9,516 bases of DNA from Cocleimonas sp. (GTDB lineage Bacteria; Pseudomonadota; Gammaproteobacteria; Thiotrichales; Thiotrichaceae), in contig JAGLBQ010000123.1 in NCBI GenBank assembly GCA_023146675.1, forward strand, positions 1 to 9,516. The letters are read 5' to 3'. The first letter of the stretch is position 1; each line of letters opens with the position of its first letter. The translations under genes and the position numbers were made by a program. Below the pieces are notes generated by a model. That model was given only the letters and a program-made list of their open reading frames with translations. It was not told the DNA's origin and made no database searches. Shown piece after piece: positions 6,760-9,516 of the stretch.

Positions 6760-7806
6760 TTAATCACCATCTAAACTATTAAAGCCAAGAGGAATATCAA
6801 TAGCAATGGGTAATTCGCTATTCATGCTACTGTTTAATGCGCCAATCGCAGCAATCCACTGCGTTAGTTTTTCAGAGTGCTTTTGATGTGCGTCTTGTAA
6901 TGGAAGCGCTAAATCTTTGCCCAGTTTAAGTGCTTGCTCAAATAACTGTTGCTGCTTTTGTTGTAATTTTTCATCATTGATATGCGATAAAAAAATAATT
7001 TTATACAACTCATTGGATGCTTTTAAATTGAATAAAATATTGCGCAATGAACGTTGACTACGCCAAGATTCTGCACGGGTCAGACGAAAATTTTTGCCGT
7101 TCAATGGTCGCTTAAATTTTTGCGTTAAGATCACTTGTAGCTGGGTATTGAGATCATTTAAAAACTGTGCCGCAACGGATTTATGGCTCTCAAAAACAGT
7201 ATTATCTTTGCTCGGTGTGCGAATCAGATTACGAAAATCCTGTTCCCATGCTTTCAGTAACTCAGTGGATATGGTGTGTATATTGAGGCTAATGGTCTGC
7301 ACTAATTGGCATTTAAAATTTGCTTTTCCCTTTTCCTGAAAATCATTTGGCGTCACTGCTTTGGCATACAATATACGCTCCAGAGCCGACAAACCTTGGA
7401 TAGCGGTACTTGCTTTACTAAAGTTTTCAGCTTTAAGGCTGTCAGGATTAGCCTCTTTTTGTAATTTTCGCAAATGCTTCGCCGCCGCATTGCTACGATC
7501 AGGCCACATTTCTAAACGATAAAAACGCATTTTTTGCATTGCTGGTCCAGAGCGAAAAATCTGTGCGATTTGCCATGCATCCATTGTTTCATGGAAGCTC
7601 TTTTTTAGTGTATTAAACTGTTTTTCATTGGCATTACTACAAAAAGCCTGACTGGATTGAATCAGTTGCTGACTATTTTTTTGTAAAGTTTGATAACTAG
7701 GAATAGCAAATTGATCCACGACATCAAGATTAGATTTACTCCAGTCCGCAGCCGCTAGCACGGAGCTAACACTCGAAAGAAGGATAAGTAATAATAGCTT
7801 GTTCAT
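6760..7806 (-). CDS. Imelysin-family (peptidase M75-like) periplasmic protein
   Basis: Imelysin-family proteins include EfeO, IrpA and P. aeruginosa IcmP. They are largely helical, sit in the periplasm or outer envelope, and are tied to iron binding or uptake; peptidase activity is reported for some. The 348 residues begin with a Sec signal (KLLLLILLSSVSSVLAAA, cleavage near 19-20). Family features are FHETMDAWQIAQIFRSGPA (71-89), MRFYRLEMWPDR (93-104), QGLSALERILY (137-147) and the C-terminal LGFNSLDGD. In the GxHxxE metal motif of many imelysins the His is Ser140 here (G138-x-S-x-x-E143); this fits the subgroup found next to DHOR and DUF1513 rather than EfeO or IcmP proper. It starts immediately after the DHOR stop (TAA then ATG) with GGGGA 8 bases upstream. 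The mature protein has cysteines at 56 and 166. Confidence 0.92.
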   Translation of the reverse strand: MNKLLLLILLSSVSSVLAAADWSKSNLDVVDQFAIPSYQTLQKNSQQLIQSSQAFCSNANEKQFNTLKKSFHETMDAWQIAQIFRSGPAMQKMRFYRLEMWPDRSNAAAKHLRKLQKEANPDSLKAENFSKASTAIQGLSALERILYAKAVTPNDFQEKGKANFKCQLVQTISLNIHTISTELLKAWEQDFRNLIRTPSKDNTVFESHKSVAAQFLNDLNTQLQVILTQKFKRPLNGKNFRLTRAESWRSQRSLRNILFNLKASNELYKIIFLSHINDEKLQQKQQQLFEQALKLGKDLALPLQDAHQKHSEKLTQWIAAIGALNSSMNSELPIAIDIPLGFNSLDGD

Positions 7807-9153
7807 TTATAACGTCCCCAAAAATTTAAGTAATTGTTGGCGATCTTTTTTCGCCAGTTTCACATAATAATCACGTGCCCTTTTCGCTTCACCACCATGC
7901 CATAAAATAGCCTGTTGCAAGGTTCTTGCACGTCCATCATGAAGGTAGTAATGATGCCCATTGATACGCTCGGTTAAACCAATTCCCCAGAGTGGCGTGG
8001 TGCGCCATTCCTTTCCATTCGCGTCGCCTTCTGCACGATGATCAGCTAAGCCTTCACCCATATCATGTAGCAGTAGATCACTATAAGGAGTAATGGTTTT
8101 TTGATTTGATATGGCATCATCAAGCTGAAAGTGTGGGCGATGACAAGCAATACAACCCGCTTGGATAAAGTGTTTTTGACCAGCGATATTCTCCAGAGAA
8201 GGGTTCGCTTGTTGCTTGGGAAGCATTAGATGACTGACATAATAAAGAACTGCATCGGTGACTTTTTTAGGGGCTTCTAAGGGTTGCTGTGTATCATGAC
8301 CGTGGGGAGCCTTTTGACAGATTGCTTGATGTGGCGTGCAATCTCCCCATGATTGTGGAAAGAGAGGTGTGGAAAGCCCTATATCCCCCGCAAACGCCAA
8401 TTGATTTTGCTCATCTAAGCTTGCAACTCCTGCTTTATAACCAAAGCGCCCCAGCATGACCTGTTTAAACTCTCGGCTCCAAACACGGTTTGGTTTACCA
8501 GAAATACCATCATTATCCTGATCATTCGGATCACTGTATTGCAAAATAGCCTGTTCGCTAATCTTGGCTAACTCGCCCATGCCAAATAATGACGGGGCTA
8601 GACGGGGTGACATCTGTGTCTGAGGATGCAATTGTCCAAACTGTAAGTTTTTTAATCGATACTCAGGTTGCTGGAGCTGCACAGTTTCAGCACCTGTAAG
8701 CTGAACCTCTACATCAGTATAACGAATCTGTAACTCACCTTCAGCAGGCAACCCTGTCACCGCAAACGTTTGAAATTGCGTGCCATAATGAGGCTCAGAA
8801 ATAACCGTTTGTCGATGTGTTTTGAGTGCTTGTCGATCACTCGCATTTTGTGCAGGAATGGATAAACGCATAAAAAGAGACACGGCGCGTTGTTTAGGCA
8901 GGGGAACGTGTCCGCGACCTGCATTAATATGGCATTGAAAACAAGAACGCGCATTATACAACGGTCCTAGCCCATCTGATGATTTCGTCGCCGTTGGTGC
9001 TGCAATCCACAGCTTTTTAAACAAACTACGCCCTGCTGCAAAATCCATTGATTTATTCGGTGAGCTATCAGCAAACTCAGCCACAATGCTATTGGTTGCT
9101 AACAATAAGCCCAGTAGACAGAACAGCATAAGGCGTTGCTTGATGTGTTTCAT
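7807..9153 (-). CDS. Di-haem oxidoreductase (DHOR family, formerly DUF1111), periplasmic c-type cytochrome
   Basis: The 448 residues carry a Sec signal (CLLGLLLATNSIVA, cleavage near 25) and two covalent haem sites, C71FQCH75 and C334IACH338. The family signature SDGLGPLYNARSCFQCH surrounds the first. Other family blocks are DPNDQDNDGISGKPNRVW (208-224, an Asp-rich loop that could hold Ca2+), LLHDMGEGLADHRA (361-374), TPLWGIGL, and HDGRARTLQQAILWHGGEA (405-423). DHOR is related to cytochrome c peroxidases; its substrate is unknown, and iron oxidation or reduction at the imelysin partner is a reasonable inference. The start ATG at 9153 lacks a Shine-Dalgarno: a stem-loop ends 7 bases before it. 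The stop abuts the imelysin start. Length and motifs are complete, with no sign of damage. Confidence 0.93.
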   Translation of the reverse strand: MKHIKQRLMLFCLLGLLLATNSIVAEFADSSPNKSMDFAAGRSLFKKLWIAAPTATKSSDGLGPLYNARSCFQCHINAGRGHVPLPKQRAVSLFMRLSIPAQNASDRQALKTHRQTVISEPHYGTQFQTFAVTGLPAEGELQIRYTDVEVQLTGAETVQLQQPEYRLKNLQFGQLHPQTQMSPRLAPSLFGMGELAKISEQAILQYSDPNDQDNDGISGKPNRVWSREFKQVMLGRFGYKAGVASLDEQNQLAFAGDIGLSTPLFPQSWGDCTPHQAICQKAPHGHDTQQPLEAPKKVTDAVLYYVSHLMLPKQQANPSLENIAGQKHFIQAGCIACHRPHFQLDDAISNQKTITPYSDLLLHDMGEGLADHRAEGDANGKEWRTTPLWGIGLTERINGHHYYLHDGRARTLQQAILWHGGEAKRARDYYVKLAKKDRQQLLKFLGTL

Positions 9154-9160
9154 CGGTGAG

Positions 9161-9189
9161 GATGGTTCGTGTTACCGACACTAACCATC
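9161..9189 (-). repeat. Intercistronic stem-loop just upstream of the DHOR start
   Basis: On the plus strand GATGGTTCGTGT (9161-9172) and ACACTAACCATC (9178-9189) pair over 12 positions with one mismatch (9168 against 9182), around a 5-base loop. In the operon mRNA this hairpin contains the stop codon of the small ORF (9183-9181) and ends 7 bases before the DHOR ATG, exactly where a Shine-Dalgarno should lie. It has no U-tract, so it is not a standard terminator. It may control DHOR translation or stabilise or process the mRNA. Confidence 0.7.
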
Positions 9190-9468
9190 TTTGCCCACTT
9201 TGTCGGGTGCCTCTAAACTATCAGACCCTTCAAATTCAATTTTAGAAAGCCCTAAAACAGGCAATTCTTTCTCTAATTCTCTGGCTTGATTAACTAATGA
9301 ATCAATGGTGACTTTTACTTTATTACCTGTATCAATCATGAGTAAGCCATAAGGTTGCTCTAACAATAAAAGGAGAATTAATAGGTGAATATTTTTCTTG
9401 TTTACTACGCTAAAAATATTTCTTAGACAACACAGCTGAAAGGGGGCTGTTATCTTAGTACTTATCAT
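9181..9468 (-). CDS. Small hypothetical protein at the head of the operon
   Basis: I do not recognise this 95-residue ORF. Its N-terminal third contains a hydrophobic run HLLILLLLL (28-36) after a basic KK, so it could be a membrane anchor or an atypical signal sequence. The C-terminal half is charged and probably helical (SLVNQARELEKELP, 57-70), ending in an acidic-rich tail. It precedes the DHOR gene by 27 bp in the same direction. No Shine-Dalgarno is seen before the ATG at 9468, and the best promoter would start transcription almost at that ATG, so translation may be leaderless or begin lower down. In-frame ATG 9339 (Met44) gives a 52-residue soluble alternative, also without a clear ribosome site. 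Coding status is supported by frame length, position and codon make-up only. Confidence 0.5.
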   Translation of the reverse strand: MISTKITAPFQLCCLRNIFSVVNKKNIHLLILLLLLEQPYGLLMIDTGNKVKVTIDSLVNQARELEKELPVLGLSKIEFEGSDSLEAPDKVGKDG

Positions 9469-9477
9469 GAATGATAA
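9462..9477. promoter_or_regulatory. Perfect palindrome over the operon's first start codon
   Basis: TTATCAT (9462-9468) and ATGATAA (9471-9477) form a perfect 7-2-7 inverted repeat that includes the ATG of the small ORF and touches the Fur-like region. The half-sites are in the opposite order to the Fur palindrome (ATTATC before GATAAT). It may be an extra operator half-site pair or chance in AT-rich DNA. Confidence 0.35.
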
Positions 9478-9500
9478 TAATATTAATAATTGTTCTCGTT
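9470..9500. promoter_or_regulatory. Overlapping Fur-box-like sites
   Basis: Compared with the palindromic Fur box AATGATAATNATTATCATT, bases 9470-9488 match 14 of 18 defined positions, including the complete left half AATGATAAT. On the minus strand, bases 9500-9482 match 13 of 18. The two sites overlap, as Fur sites often do, and cover the putative promoter of the iron-linked operon, the place for an iron-dependent repressor. Counts are by eye, and the AT-rich background raises the chance of accidental matches. Confidence 0.55.
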
Positions 9501-9503
9501 TAA
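9474..9503 (-). promoter_or_regulatory. Putative sigma70 promoter of the minus-strand operon
   Basis: On the minus strand, TTAAAC (9503-9498) and TATTAT (9479-9474) are separated by 18 bp and lie inside the Fur-like region. Transcription would begin near 9467, almost at the ATG of the small ORF. The -35 is weak (3-4 of 6 matches). A stronger promoter could lie beyond the window edge. Confidence 0.35.
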
Positions 9504-9516
9504 TATTAAAGCGAAT

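Noticed and set aside
7094..7339. 81-residue plus-strand ORF antisense to the imelysin gene
   Set aside because: It lies fully inside a well-supported gene on the other strand, with no family features or ribosome site.

Overview
The window looks like chromosomal DNA of an AT-leaning gammaproteobacterium. The evidence is the gene families present: an IbaG-type BolA protein, an APH-fold (class II) homoserine kinase, a TusA-like protein, and an iron-linked imelysin / di-haem oxidoreductase / DUF1513 cluster of the kind known in pseudomonads and relatives. A sulfur-oxidising or methanotroph-like lineage would fit, but this is a guess; no rRNA or marker gene fixes the taxon. There is no transposase, phage gene, CRISPR array, rRNA or tRNA.

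Left half, plus strand (1-4318). The window opens inside an MscS-family mechanosensitive channel gene. An intergenic stretch follows that contains a degenerate inverted repeat (about 478-623). Its right arm overlaps a good sigma70-type promoter (TTGGCA / GATAAT) for a small BolA/IbaG-type gene. Next come a LOG/TIGR00730-family nucleotide phosphoribohydrolase gene and thrB (homoserine kinase), which overlap by one base (TAATG) and are probably translationally coupled. After a roughly 210-bp gap, a TusA-like sulfur carrier overlaps a cation diffusion facilitator (CDF) metal exporter that has an extra C-terminal domain ending in a Cys pair.

Convergent junction (4319-4471). This gap holds a small hairpin and no classical terminator.

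Right half, minus strand (9468 down to 4472). Five tightly packed genes read leftwards: a 95-residue unrecognised ORF, a di-haem oxidoreductase (DHOR, formerly DUF1111), an imelysin-family protein, a Tat-exported DUF1513 beta-propeller-like protein, and a di-haem cytochrome c peroxidase. The last four all carry export signals. Gaps between them are 0, 3 and 8 bp, so they form one operon. Overlapping Fur-box-like sequences and a promoter lie at the right edge of the window, immediately upstream of the operon. Together they suggest an iron-responsive periplasmic module that couples iron binding (imelysin) to redox chemistry (two di-haem c-type enzymes). It is analogous in logic to EfeO/EfeB, but no permease is visible here.

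The most interesting parts are this module as a whole, the unknown first gene, and a strong stem-loop that occupies the position where the DHOR ribosome binding site should be.
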